Assembly: GCF_013373865.1 (NCBI RefSeq)
Contig: NC_050472.1
Coordinates: 17,081,636-17,145,635 of the forward strand
Direction of reading: 5' to 3'
Source: Monomorium pharaonis
Lineage: Eukaryota; Arthropoda; Insecta; Hymenoptera; Formicidae
Length of the DNA: 64,000 nt
The notes under the pieces are model-generated. The model ran no database searches. It was not told where the DNA came from and saw only the letters and a program-made list of their open reading frames with translations. The stretch's first letter is position 1; every line of letters starts with the position of its first letter. The translations under genes were made by a program, and so were the position numbers. Below are positions 33,243-44,959 of the stretch, in pieces.

Positions 33243-34714
33243 GGATCATTGTTCATATTCTGGGCATGTATTTCGCATATGATTTTATATATTTTTTCTA
33301 TTTTTTCGTGACATCCTTTAAAACATGATTTATAAACATTATAAATCGTTTATTAATAATTAACATTACTTTTATAAGCAGCTCGTTATTACATTCTTGC
33401 TATCGGAATAACTGTCCAAAAGTAACCAGAATTCCGGGATCCTAATTGTACGATAAAAAGATTAAATTTTTCATTCCTTTGATTATTTTATTTATTTGTA
33501 AATAAGATTTGAAAACTTACGACAATCACATTCTTTGGGAATTTATGCAACCTTAGCCCTTTCTTCATTCGTTGAATCTTAAAAAACAAATAATTTAAGT
33601 TCAACTATAATAAACTTCAATGATTAGTTGCAAATAATCGAAGACATTTTTCTTTCATCAATAACATAATTAGTTTAAATCTTTATTATTTGTATTCTAT
33701 TTTGAAATTATTGTTTATATTAGCAACTTACTAATAATTTTTGTTCAAAATAACTGTAATATTATTTGTAGTTCTCATTGTTGATGACATTCTTCTTTTG
33801 AAGTCCAGTAATTTTTCTACAATTGTTTGTTGTGTCTTGTAGGTACCTCTCTCTGTTTTTTCTATTGTTATTACCTCTACTGGGAATATTAAAATTATCC
33901 TCTGTTCTATTAAAAAGTCTCATGATTGCACAGCTCGGCGAACAGCCAATATTCGTTAATCCGTTATTAGTGAAAAAATTGTCTGCTATATAATATAGAA
34001 ACAAAATTATATTAAAATATATAATATATTTAATATATAATATATAAAATATATAAATTATATTAAAATTTACTTGTTACAACATATAAAATAAATTTTC
34101 ATATAAAATACTATAAAACGTCAATTGTTCATTTAAATTTAGATGGACAATCATTTATTATCCTAGAGAATATTGAACATTATTTACGAATATTAAAATT
34201 CAATATGAAAAAATATTACAATATAAATATAAAATGTACATTCAATAAAGTAAATTCAATAAAGTTTTGATATTATTTTAAATTTTAAAAATGAAAGAAT
34301 GTTGTACAAAATTATTCAAAGTAAAGTAGATAAAATAGATTCAGCAATGTTATTTCTTTTTCTACGTTGACTATACCTGCATGTTATTTATTACTAATTT
34401 ATATAATTAATGAAAATTTTTCAAATAACAAATACTTACAATTGCATAATAGTTACAGATTACAAATAACAAATACCTAGTTATAATGCAAAAATTGTTT
34501 GAATTTTTAAAAGATTAAAAAATTTTTACTTTTATCAGAGTTTGATACTGTCGATAAATTCTTGTTATTCATTTGATACAGGTTGGAGTTGGGCATGGCT
34601 CTTTTTGTTTTTGCAGGAATTTTTTAAAAAATAATTATAATTTTTAATTATAACAAAACTAAAACTATTTTAGGGAATATATCAGACATATAACGAGATA
34701 TATATTTAATTAAC
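33243..34714. other. AT-rich introns of the DUF4806-like pseudogene
   Basis: Apart from the exon-like piece at 33770-33985, this stretch is AT-rich with no recognised element. A TATA-type simple run lies at 34010-34070. Confidence 0.45.
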
Positions 34715-35162
34715 GTTTTGGTTCTGGTTCTTCATCATCACTGCTGCTACCAGATAATAATTCATCATGAAATATGGGTCGCTTGATTGGTCTTTCTTAG
34801 CAATTGTGTTGTATTCGAAGCAATTGAAATTTGTTGAAAACCATCGTCATCGTTTGAAGAAAGATTCACTGAAGTAATTTCAGCTGCCTTGGTTGTTGCA
34901 TAAAAATCTGTTAAGTTTAATTAAAAATGTAACATAGCGCATTTTTTGTAAACATACATGTAGGCTTACATTTTCTCACTTACCAAATCCAAGTGCTTGT
35001 TTAAAACATAAGGCCAATCAATCATCACTAGGTTGAATACGTTTCATAATAGCAGTTGCTGTTTTAATATGTTTTGGTGACCATCGACACATGTTATCAG
35101 CCTCTATCTAAATACTACGTACAATTGACGTCCAATCGTCAACTAAGACAACACGATACATC

Positions 35163-35393
35163 TGTAAAAGAAAAATATTGACGTAATTATATACAGGAAT
35201 CGATTCCATTCAATTATTGGAAAACTGAGGACCAAATTGGGAACCCCTTTGGGGATTAAATAAATCTCCTTCCTATTACTAATAGATACTTTATTGAAGC
35301 CTCACGCCTGCGCAAGAACAACCAATCCGTCTATCACTGTTGCTAAATTTATACGCCGGTGTCGTGTGCAAAATGTACTGCATATATACATCC
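35163..35393. other. Spacer upstream of pogo-like gene
   Basis: Mixed composition; no gene seen. May contain the left end of the pogo-like element, but I could not find a matching inverted terminus on the far side. Confidence 0.4.
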
Positions 35394-35430
35394 GTATAAA
35401 TGTATAAAGGAGAAACTGCCTTTTCAGCTC
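35394..35430 (+). promoter_or_regulatory. Candidate promoter of the pogo-like transposase
   Basis: GTATAAATGTATAAAGG (TATA-like) followed by TTTTCAGCTC, an initiator-like TCAG about 20 bases downstream. The next feature is an AT|GTAAGT donor at 35498 whose matching acceptor, TTTCAG at 36741-36746, precedes the transposase reading frame. Confidence 0.4.
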
Positions 35431-35883
35431 GTAGTTGGTAATGTGAACAAGTATATTGGATAGTGTATTGTCACAAGTATTGTTCTTTCGTGAACATGTA
35501 AGTATCTGCTTTTAATTAATTACTCTTTACTCTCTTAATGTGTGCCGTTTAATTCTGTCATTGTCGTTCATTTTTTGTCATCTTTCATATTATTCTCCGA
35601 TTTCATATTTCTAAAAAAATTATTTTTTAGAGCAATTTTCATAACAATAAATGTTGTAATTGATGTTGTGATTGATTCTACATATTTTTTGTAATCATCT
35701 GTATTGGCACAACTATTTCGTTTACAAAATTATTTTTTATTTACTTTAAATGTCAAATATTTATTTTAATGTCTTGACTGTAGTCTCTCTATAATTATTA
35801 TTCAGTTTTGGTGACTTAATTCATTTTGACTTATTATTTTTTTTATCAAGAGAGTTTGAGACAACATAACTATCATAGAAACT

Positions 35884-36657
35884 CTGGTAGAAATATTTTT
35901 ACAATTTTTTACGCAAAAAAATGCGAAGACTACAATTTTTTATGATTTAATTATAACTTTGTACGATACATCTACTTCATTTTTATGTTAAACAACGCGA
36001 TTTGGGCCATGTTTGTAATTTTTCATAGATTTACGTAGAAAAATTTATGGAAAACTGCAAACATCTATGAAAATTTACAAACATTTATGAAAAATTACAA
36101 ACATCTATAAAAAGTATAATTTTTCGTAGATGCGTTGTAATATTATAGAAAATCACAATTTTCTACGCAAATCTATAAAATATTATAAGCATGGCCCAAA
36201 TCGCGTTGTTTGACATACAAATAATGTATCGTACAAAGTTGTAATTGTATCATAAAAATTGTAGTGTTTGCATTTTTTGCGTAAAAAATTTTAAAAATAT
36301 TTTTATTAGTGGTATTAACGTATCCAATTCTAATATTAGATATGTTGTAAAAATATAAAAATAATGATAAAAATATTATAAGTATATATATTACATGCGG
36401 TCATAAAAATATTCGTAGAATGTTGTAGATAGTTGTGAATAGTTGTGATTTTTACAACAATGTACAACTTCTACAATTAATTACGTCGCTCATGAAAGTG
36501 CTCGTAAAAAATTGTAGAAACTCAAAAATACTACATTAATTACAAATTGTTATGAATTTTTACAATTTTCATTAATTTGTAGAAAGTTTTGATTTGTTGT
36601 AAAAAATTTTAATTTTTTATAGAAATGCATAAAAAATTGTAAAAATATTTTCACCAG
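35884..36657. mobile_element. Palindromic miniature element in the pogo intron
   Basis: Outer inverted ends CTGGTAGAAATATTTTTACA and the reverse of TGTAAAAATATTTTCACCAG. An inner, larger inverted repeat (about 35885-36310) is centred near 36095 and includes CAACGCGATTTGGGCCATG on both sides. A further stretch to 36657 contains many TACAATTTNTA motifs. No coding region. Confidence 0.7.
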
Positions 36658-36746
36658 GAAAGACAATTCTATTTATTGATTATGAAGTGTATTATTTTTT
36701 ACATACAATAAAAGATTGAGATGTATATTTAATTTTAATATTTCAG

Positions 36747-39700
36747 AATGCTGCAATTTAATCCATATAATGTGATATTTTACTCGCTATAATTTAATGG
36801 TTTGGATTATCCGAATACTCCGATAACATCGCAGGAAAGACGAGTGAATGAAAAAATTAAACGTATGCTATTAGAAATAAAAAACGAAGAAAAAATTTCA
36901 ATTAGAAGAGGAAGAAATTTTAGATTTTTATGATGAGTATGAGGTGCCAGAAGCGGTAAAAGTTGCTTTATTAGAGGCGGATAAAAAAAAAATCTATGTT
37001 CCAGAAGAAGTTATTTGTGATTCAGTTGAAAAAACAATATCAAATGACTATAAGAGGCAAGCTGTGGAATACTGGAAAAGTGATAAGACAAAACCAAGAC
37101 CGCTTGAAGGAGTTAAGCAAAAATTTAGACAAGTTACATCGATACGACAATTACGAGAATGGGAAAACTATTTCATCCAAGGTGGTAGTAGGCTAGAAAA
37201 ATTAAAAAAAATTTTTCAATACACACTAGACCATTTTAATGAAGCACTTGAAAGAAAAATCATCATTCATGATATTGACATCGCTCGATGGGCTTCTCAA
37301 GCACAAAATGAAGAAAATGTGGCAGGATTCGAAGCTTCAGAAAAATGGGTACAAAGATTTAAAAAAACATAATATTGTATCCAGAAAAATAACAAAATTT
37401 GTTACAAAAAAGTCTCTATTATCAAAATCTGATTTAGAAAATAAATGCGAGACATTTATTGCAAATGTAAAATATTATATTAATCGATTTGGCGTGGAAA
37501 ATATTTATAATTCAGATCAGAGTGGATTTCAGTTAGAATTTCATTCTGGTCGTACTTTAGCTCAAAAAGGTATTAAAAACGTAGAATCTACAGTACAGTC
37601 TATATCAGCAACCACGCATAGTTTGTCACGACTTTTCCTGACCGGGAAAGCCGCGAGCAAAAAGCAGCGAGACCGATAGGGTATCCGGTACCCCCGATGC
37701 CGTGTTTGTCGCGCTCGAATCTCGGCCACGCGTTATCACAAAAATTGTTGGGCGCCAGACGCGCTCGACGACGCGTCAATTCGCGAAAATCGTTACGCCA
37801 AGGTGTCCTCGATCCTCGCGCGACAATCTCGACCAGCTCTGCCTAACGGTAGAGGGGCGGGGTGAATCGTAAGGGAGCAGGCGAATGCGGTAACACGAAG
37901 TGGCGGACGACACACCAGAAAATTAGGCTCTGAATTTAACAGATAACGATCTTTATTAAAAATTAATAATCAGACGAAAACAATAATATCGCGGGATGCG
38001 GCATGCGGTGTTCCGACAAGGCGGCGCCCCGGCGCGAATCAAACCAAACAGAGACGCTAACGATACGCGGGAAGCTCCCGCGTTAGGCACGCGGCCGACA
38101 AAGACAGACGATGGAATCTCCCGCGCACAATGAATTTCGGACGTTCGAACGTGCCGACACTCCCGGCAACTAGAGAACGCGACCACGTGTCTCGCGGGGG
38201 TCACACAATAATCGCCGGCCGCTACCGCACTACACACCGTCGCGAAACCGGAAGTCCCGTCCACCCGCTACTCGCGACGCGATACTCGCTCGCGCGAGGG
38301 CTCTGCGGCGCGCACGGTCGAGGGGAATCTCCGACGGAACCCACGCGTCTCCACGATCGTCCTCCCCGTGGCTCGGCGCTTCGGCGTCCCGCCCGCTTGC
38401 ATCCGATATATTCCCAATTAATGACACGAACGTATGACCGCCCTGCGGTCCACGCGAGTCACGCACCAACACAAAAGCGGATGCAGAACGGGCCCGGGAA
38501 CACCTCGCCGGCCGGCAACCGCTCACAGTAACTTATCTGGACAGGCCACCTCACCGATAATGTCCTGGCGACGTCCTCCCTCGTCTCCAGGCTCGTCCCT
38601 TCGCCCTGGTTGAGGTCTCGCACAAGCCACACCGATACTTCACCAGGGACACGACACGCAACTTAACGGCGGGACCGTTCGCACGCAAAAGCGGGGTGGA
38701 TCGCGGTCGATCCCGGATCGACGCCGCGACCCCCCGTCCAGTCATGCGCATTGTCTCCGCGCCGCGACCCAATTGCTGCAAGGCACGCAGTCCTGCGTAC
38801 GCAGGAACGTGCGCGCCGTAATCCTTCCGGGGGCCTCGCAGGCCCCCGCGAAATTTTCTTTCTCCCGCTGGGCCACTTCCCGAGCCGGGGCAGCGCACGC
38901 GGGGACCTCCGTTCCTCGTGAGAGGACTCGACGCCTTCCTCGATGCGTTTTATCCCATCCGGGCTCCTCCACAGCCCTTCGGGACGTTCCGTCGTGGTGT
39001 TGGCGGGCACCGCCGCTTTAGGCTCCGGCCGTGGCCCTCCCAGGGCCACGCCGAATCCCCGTGCGGGCCGCGTGCTCGTCTCTCCCGGGCACCGGCGGCG
39101 TCCTTCCTCCTTCCCCGCATCGTTGTCGCTCTCTCTCCTCCTCTCTCGCTCTCTCGCCGCATTCCATCGGAAGACGGCCGCCGCGCAAAGAAATCAAAAA
39201 TATAAGAAATTAATGCTACGCTCGCTAGGTCTGTCGCGGTTCCCCATGGAGATCCCCTCTCGCCTCTCGCCTATTTTCCCGTACGGCGCGAATTCGCAGC
39301 CTGTGACGGGGGAGGAACGCTGCTACTCGTGGCAGCTGAGCTACCACGTCACAAGTTATACAATTCAACCAACTATTTCGGCTGATGGTAGATTATTATC
39401 ACCTCTTTTCATAGTATTAAAAGAAATTACAGGAACATTTGGTCCGAGAGTACAAGAAACATTATTCAACGCGCCTAATATCTTTGTTACGGCTTCAAAG
39501 TCAGGCAAATTAACATCAAATCATGTAAAAACTTGACTAAAGGAAGTATTTTTTCCGAATGTCGGGTTACAATCAGTATTGTTGTTAGATTCGTGAAGTG
39601 GACATTGTCCTAACATAGTTTCAGAAACTAAACCAGATTCTGCAACAGATATTGTTTTCCTAACTATTCCAGCCGGTACAACGGGAAAAATACATCCATT

Positions 39701-40093
39701 AGACGTATACGGATTTCGATTGTGGAAGAATTTTATTAAATACTTTTCTGATACTATTATGTTGTTAGATCTGGCTTTAGATCTTCATAATAGAAATAAT
39801 ATCTTGAAATTACAGTCATTAACACACCATCAATTCTCGTCGCCCAGGTTTCAAAATATATTTAAATATGCGTGGACTAAAAGTGGATACGTAGAGAATG
39901 CATATGATGAAAACCTGCAAGCTATACCGATAAAATTTGAAACACCAGTAGACTTTTGTTTTAAAAAGAATTTTAAAGTAAAATGCGATCTTTGTGCCGA
40001 AATAGCCATTATAACTTGTCTTGGTGTAGAAAATCGCTTTGTATAACACATTTTTTCCACGAACATCATCTTTGTAATGAATATGTGCCATAA
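36747..40093 (+). pseudogene. pogo-like (CENP-B type) transposase, split by an LTR
   Basis: Starts after the acceptor at 36746. Segments: EEEILDFYDEYEVPEAVKVA (36900, after a frameshift), NDYKRQAVEYWKSDKTKPRP (first HTH, 37045), ASEKWVQRFKKHNIVSRKIT (Tc5/CENP-B DNA-binding domain, across a one-base shift at 37370), NSDQSGFQLEFHSGRT (first catalytic Asp, 37510), then the 1.7 kb LTR. It resumes at 39354 with YTIQPTISADGRLLSPLFIV, then LLLDSWSGHCPN (second Asp, 39580) and HPLDVYGFRLWK (third Asp, 39695). Two Trp codons have become TGA (39535, 39594). A final frameshift near 40020 hides a C-terminal zinc-ribbon-like tail (KCDLC...CRKSLCITHFFHEHHLC) ending at 40093. Confidence 0.85.
37624..39353 (-). 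mobile_element. Solo-LTR-like insertion in the pogo transposase
   Basis: Flanked by AGTT at 37620-37623 and 39354-39357, with outer bases TGTCACG and GTCACA. Excising it and one AGTT joins ATTHS to YTIQP in frame, so the boundaries are exact. It is GC-rich and CpG-rich. In minus orientation an AATAAA signal lies near 37947-37956, and TGGCGCCCAAC (like a retroelement primer-binding site) lies at 37747-37757, 123 bp before the 3' end. Long frames on both strands at 38130-39200 carry no recognisable domain. Confidence 0.8.
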
Positions 40094-40583
40094 ATATAAG
40101 ACATTTATGTTTGGTAAGATTTTAGCAGTTTTCCTTACCCATGCAATAAATATTGGTATTTTTTTATTTCTGCTTAATAAAAATTATATATTGATATAAA
40201 ATTTTATTTGTAACAATTATTTCAACCTCTTTTCACTTTTCCTTTATTCATTCTTTCATTTTTATTTAATAATATTTTTTAATTAATATTTCAAACTTAT
40301 TAAATTATATATTATATTATCTTTATTATCAGAGCGTGTTACGTGCATATAGTGTAAATAATATAATTATGCAAATAGTAATTGCAGTTTATATTTTATA
40401 TTTTTCTCTTGATATTATATATTTTGTTATATTGTATTTGCAGTTTTAAATGTTAAAAAATATTTTGCTTCATATTAATTTATATTCGCCTTTGTAACAG
40501 TAAAAATGTACGTAGGCACATACGTATATATATGCTACTTTTGTATATATATATACAAAATATATATATACGTATATATATAC

Positions 40584-40629
<46 letters not shown>

Positions 40630-41238
40630 GTATATATATATATATATACGTGTATATATGCATTTATGCTTTATATCGTGTAATACGTTGCGTATTATAT
40701 AATTAAGATTAATCCATTTTTATGTTTTAATATAAAAATATACGCAGAAGAGGCAGTTATTGAGTGTGACGCGACTAAAGAAATAACGCAACACTACTTC
40801 TAGTGCGGCATCTATAGCGCGAGATTACTATCTCGTTTTGCTAATAATTGAGAATGATGGAACCCATGTTATTATATGTGGGTGGATTCGGCTTTTAATG
40901 CTCTTTAATTTTTGTCCTTACAAAATTTTTAAAATGTTGAAAAAAAGGGGTGGAGGTGGGATAAATTAAAAAATTTGAAATTTATAAAAAATATAAATAT
41001 ACTATTGTAAAGAGTATAAAATACCATAAAACTTTCGTATAGAACATTTTTTCATAAACCTTATATTTTCAAAGATATTCGCAAAAAACGAAAAAATGCG
41101 TTATTTTCGAGGGGTGGTTTTAACCCCTAAACGTCGAGATACGCAGATAAAAAAAATATGGGTCTAATATTTTTTTATGTTCTACAACATATCCAAAGTT
41201 CATTAAAATCGGTGAGGGACAGTTCTGTCCGTTCCCTT
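40094..41238. other. AT-rich spacer, TA microsatellite and unclassified repeat-like DNA
   Basis: 40100-40500 is plain AT-rich DNA. From 40750 to 41238 the sequence (with GGGGTGGTTTTAACCCCTAAA near 41110, itself an inverted repeat) looks like the non-coding part of a DNA transposon, but I find no ends and no coding part. Confidence 0.45.
40530..40665. repeat. (TA)n microsatellite with TACGTATA interruptions
   Basis: Long alternating TA run with several TACGTA interruptions. The Tyr-Ile frame across it is an artefact. Confidence 0.9.
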
Positions 41239-41241
41239 GTA

Positions 41242-41610
41242 CCAGATAGCCAAAGAAAGGCAACGTGTTGTTATTTTGCTGTCACTTATTCCCTATTAAT
41301 TTTATCAAACTAAAGCCAAGGTGTTTCCGCAAACTGTCTGTTGTTCTGACATCATATAAAATTCTACATTAGAATTCAACAAACTGACGGCAAGTTGTCA
41401 ACATGCATGCACAATTGCTGTCAATGTGACAAGTTTATTATTCCTCAATGCATGCACTTATAATTTTATAAATTCATGAAGGTTATTTGCTCTCCTGATG
41501 TTAACTTCGTTCCACGTTAAATTACAATGACAGCAAATTGTGGGCAAGTTCACAACATACATGCAGTGCATTAATTTGCCCGATATGTTTAATCTCGCTT
41601 GGCTATCTGG
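41242..41610. mobile_element. Miniature element with CCAGATAGCCAA ends
   Basis: Ends CCAGATAGCCAAAG and CTTGGCTATCTGG, flanked by GTA at 41239-41241 and 41611-41613. Internally, paired motifs such as ACAAGTTTATTA/AACTTG and TGCATGCA repeats occur. No coding region. The 3-bp duplication hints at PIF/Harbinger ancestry but is not proof. Confidence 0.65.
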
Positions 41611-41613
41611 GTA

Positions 41614-42803
41614 AGTGTAGCCACTTTAATTAAGACAAATAAACCTTAATGTCGTTCCTCTAAAATTTTTTGTAGAACACATACAACTTATATTCATATC
41701 ATCCTTATATATTTTTATTAAAATTAATAAATACTTTTCATATATCGATAATATACTGCATATATTCCATTCGATCATCGATATAATAATCATGAAAATT
41801 TCGATATCAAAATGATATTTTTCTGACGACTCTATGAATTATACAGAATCATACATGGAAACTCATAAAAAGCTACTTATAATTTAGTGTTCAAGAGCTT
41901 AGAAAAGTAATATTTTTAGATAACATTTTGAATTCATTTAATACAAATCATTAAGAGATCAAATATTTGAGCTCTTTATGAACATATTAGAAGGAGTCTG
42001 CTGTCTGAGTTCTTATAAGAATGAATTTTTGGCTCGATAAGTGAACTCTTTATTCGACTGGAGTGAACGATTCACTTTTCTTGTAGTAAATCATTCACTC
42101 AATTAAAATAAGTAAGTCATAAAAGTATTGTGTGGCAGTCCTCTTCCACATCGGACAGAAACAAGAAGCTAATTTTTACTTGCCTTAACCACGCTGCAGA
42201 TGGTCTTTATGTAGCCGATCGGCTGCACTTTGCTTCCGAGAGAGTTAAGCCGCCATCGACGGCACCGCACACTAACTAGCGGGCAAGTCCGCACGTGACG
42301 TATTGCATTCGCCAACTGGAGCAAAAAGATATCTTTTAGTCCATTTTTTTGCTTTGCCAAAAAGACAACTATAAAAAGTCGACGAAAAGACGTCTTTTTT
42401 GAGTTGCCTTTTCAACAATACTATAAAAGATGTCTTATAGTCATCTTTTAGTCTTACATAAAAGACAACTTAAAAAAGACGTCTGGGTAGTTACACAGAG
42501 CAAAAACTTACCTCTAAAATTTTAGATTCAGAAGCACACAGTTTGAATAAAGTGTGATTACAAGCCATAGAAAGGAGATGTTGAGCAGTTAACTAGCATG
42601 GGCGATATATTACACAATTAAAGGATTTGTGTTTTTGTGTTAAAAAATATTCTGATTAAAATTTAACATATGTATTTGCTTATTACTTTAACATATTGCT
42701 GTTATGTTAATTCAAGTAAAGTGTTAAATTATTAGAATAACTAAAAAAAAGTGTAAAAGAAACACAATGTGTACGTACTTTTAGTTTTACACAACAAATA
42801 TGT
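41614..42803. other. Spacer with a cluster of AAAAGAC(A/G)-type short repeats
   Basis: Mostly AT-rich. At 42300-42490 the motif AAAAGACAACT/AAAAGACGTCTTTT recurs in both orientations and ends in GTCTGGGTAGTTA, which may be a decayed miniature element. No gene seen. Confidence 0.4.
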
Positions 42804-43202
42804 TTGGAAGTGGCTCACTTGGATACAGTGCAATTGGATGGGAGCGTCCTAGATGCGCACAGTAATAAACGGACACAGAAGGCTGAGTGAAACGGACACA
42901 GATCAAATGCGCACGGACCAGATGCACACGGACCAAATGCGCACGGACCAAATGCGCACAGACCAAACGGATACAGTAACCAACAAACTTACCACATGGG
43001 TTGCGACTTTTCGGGCACCTCTACCGACGGGATGGGTGCGGGAAGAGGGGGGAGGGGGCAAAGCCCCTCCGCGCGCGTGTGTGTGTGTGTGTGTGTGTGG
43101 CCTCAGTTACGATGTAGAAATGTACGGTGTACGTTATTTTGTGTCCATTTGCAATGTGTCCATCTGTACTGTGTCCATTTGTACTATGTCCAAGTGAAGG
43201 CT
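42804..43202. mobile_element. Foldback element 2, chimeric arms
   Basis: The outer ends AGTGGCTCACTTGGATACAG and CCAAGTGAAGGCTACT match foldback elements 1 and 4. The left arm from 42842 switches to the type found in element 3 (GGGAGCGTCCTAGATGCGCA, then AACGGACACAG units). The right arm (43110-43202) stays of the first type (TTTGTGTCCATTTGCAATGT). The centre carries CCACATGGGTTGCGACTT, a G-rich hairpin (GGGGGC-AAA-GCCCCTCC) and (GT)n at about 43076-43099. Confidence 0.8.
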
Positions 43203-43598
43203 ACTCATATGCTTCTTATTATCAGTGATAGCATCTATTTGTTAAAATTGACAGAAAAAGAGTTGAGTTTACTAATATAAAAGTGACTATCATTTCTCGA
43301 CGTAATCTCAATGTGTCCAAACGTGTCTCACGAGTACTTATCTCATTGCCAAATCTTATTACAATTACATAGGTTGTTCCACAATCACCGAAATTTTATA
43401 TAATGAGTAGATTTTATAAAATATTATAAAGTACTTCTTTAAAATGTGTTTCATAAAATCTATTATTATATATATGTGCGCGCGAGAGCGTTGCCGACGG
43501 CGTAAGCTCGCGCTGAATGCCGGAACCGCTCAAAGTTGAGCATAGAGGGCTTGTTGCGCGAATCCGAGGACTCGCTGGAGGAAAGGATAAGCACAAAA
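43203..43598. other. Spacer with foldback-like scraps
   Basis: AT-rich, with a short AATGTGTCCAAACGTGTC piece near 43312. From 43470 it becomes GC-rich and may belong to the following LTR-like segment. Confidence 0.4.
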
Positions 43599-44342
43599 TG
43601 TAAACCACTCAGAAGTTGTTTCGTTTAATTAACAATCACTCTTTTTATTGGTAATAACACACACAAAAAATGTCAATGTACAGTAGTGCTATAGTGACCG
43701 GGTCACGAATCGCGATAACGCTCGGGAGCGACAGATTGTTTCGGATAGCCGGAAATCTTCTAGTCGAACGCTCGGTTCCTGCCTATCATCGTCGCGACGG
43801 AAATCTTGAGCGCGAACGAGACGGAAGGATTGATCGCGAGGCAGACGTTCGATCGCGAACACGAGATCAAATGTCGCTTCCCAGAAAATTAACACCAAGC
43901 ACATTGCACTCGCGATCTGCGACAAATCTACAATACAAAAGAAGGAAATCTTAAATTCAAAATGAGTTGAGTTTGAGTTTGATACTTGAGATGAGAAATA
44001 CCGTCAAGTAGTGGATGTGTTAGAGTTTTAGAGAAGGCGAAAAGCCGAAAGAAAAATGTGTGTTGCTTGGCGGGCAAGAGCAGGCGCAAGACTGAAGATC
44101 GGTGATGGCGCCGAAACATAGTGCGATTCCTAAACGCGGAAAATCATGCGGTCCTCGGATGACACGCACGGAGTGGACGACACTCACAAAGTCTCGGTTT
44201 ATGCCAGAAGCGAGTGATCGCTGTGTTACCGTTCACTCATCACCGAAAGCCGTTGACACAGCACGTTGACGATGCGCGAGATGAAGCAGCGAAAACTCGT
44301 GTTTAGAGCTCGAGCTCTAAACAATATAGAACCCAGTGAGCA
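43599..44342 (-). mobile_element. LTR-like segment, tentative
   Basis: Outer bases TGTAAACC and GAGCA, with AAAA on both sides. Minus orientation would place an AATAAA signal at about 43642-43650 near the 3' end, similar in layout to the other LTR-like insertions. The AAAA flank is weak because the region is A-rich, so boundaries are uncertain. A perfect inverted repeat GTTTAGAGCTCGAGCTCTAAAC sits at 44300-44321. No coding domain recognised. Confidence 0.35.
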
Positions 44343-44490
44343 AAAAACATTGATCAATGTCTTTGAAATGTTAATTTTAGAGAAATATTTTTAATATTAT
44401 TACTTAATGTTTCATAAATATTTTTAAAATGTTACTCAATAATATTATTTTAATATTATTTTAAAAACGTTTATTAGATGTTATTTAAAG

Positions 44491-44945
44491 GGAGCGTCCC
44501 AGATGCGCACAAAAATAAACGGACACAGCAGGCTGATTGAAACGGACACAGTACGAAACGGACACAGTGCGAAACGGACACAATAACAAACGGACACAGT
44601 AACAAACGGACTTACCACATGGGTTTGCGACTTTCCAGGGCACTCCTGCCAACGGAATAGGTGCGGAAGGAGGACTAAAGGATCCCCTTGCACCCCCCGT
44701 ATATGTGTGTGTGTGCGCGCGCGCGCAAAGCATTCTCGGCACAACATAAGTTTGCGACTACATCCGTTTCGTACTGTGTCCGTTTCATACGGTGTCCGTT
44801 TCGTACTGTGTCCGTTTCGTACCGTGTCGGTTTCGTACTGTGTCCGTTTGTTACTGTGTCCATTTCGCACTGTGTCCGTTTGTTATTGTGTCCGTTTCAC
44901 TCAGCCTGCTGTGTTCGTATATTACTGGGCGCATCTGGGACTTAT
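44491..44945. mobile_element. Foldback element 3 (AACGGACACAG units)
   Basis: Arms begin CGTCCCAGATGCGCACAAAA (left) and end with the inverse (CTGGGCGCATCTGGGACTT). They consist of AACGGACACAGTA-type units, with an AGCAGGCTGA motif near both termini. The centre has CCACATGGGTTTGCGACTT, GGTGCGGAAGG...CCTTGCACC (stem) and a GT/GC run at about 44705-44727. The right arm has more units than the left. Confidence 0.8.
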
Positions 44946-44959
44946 TCTATTAAAATATT

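Larger units (their letters stand above)
31155..35162 (-). pseudogene. DUF4806-like protein pseudogene
   Basis: Minus-strand exon-like pieces in order: 35162-34984 (MYRVVLVDDWTSIVRS, stop, IEADNMCRWSPKHIKTA..., stop), 34907-34715 (DFYATTKAAEITSVNLSSND, then in another frame KRPIFHDELLSGSSSDDEE), 33985-33770 (DNFFTNNGLTNIGCSPSC...) and 31317-31155 (LLPPMPLQTIKYFDEL, EYPQARRQLV). The plan fits DUF4806 proteins: an N-terminal VV..D..W...C.W.P module, a serine-rich linker, and a C-terminal block with LPLxTxxxxxxL. In-frame stops, a frameshift and an LTR insertion (31318-33238) between the last two pieces make it a pseudogene. The family call is my recollection of the domain pattern. The gene may be a host gene copy or transposon-associated. 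Confidence 0.45.

Noticed and set aside
37956..39205. Several 60-190 codon frames in the GC-rich insertion in the pogo gene
   Set aside because: They overlap on both strands, lack domains, and lie in an LTR-like insertion with exact boundaries.
40506..40706. Tyr-Ile frame
   Set aside because: Translation of a (TA)n microsatellite.
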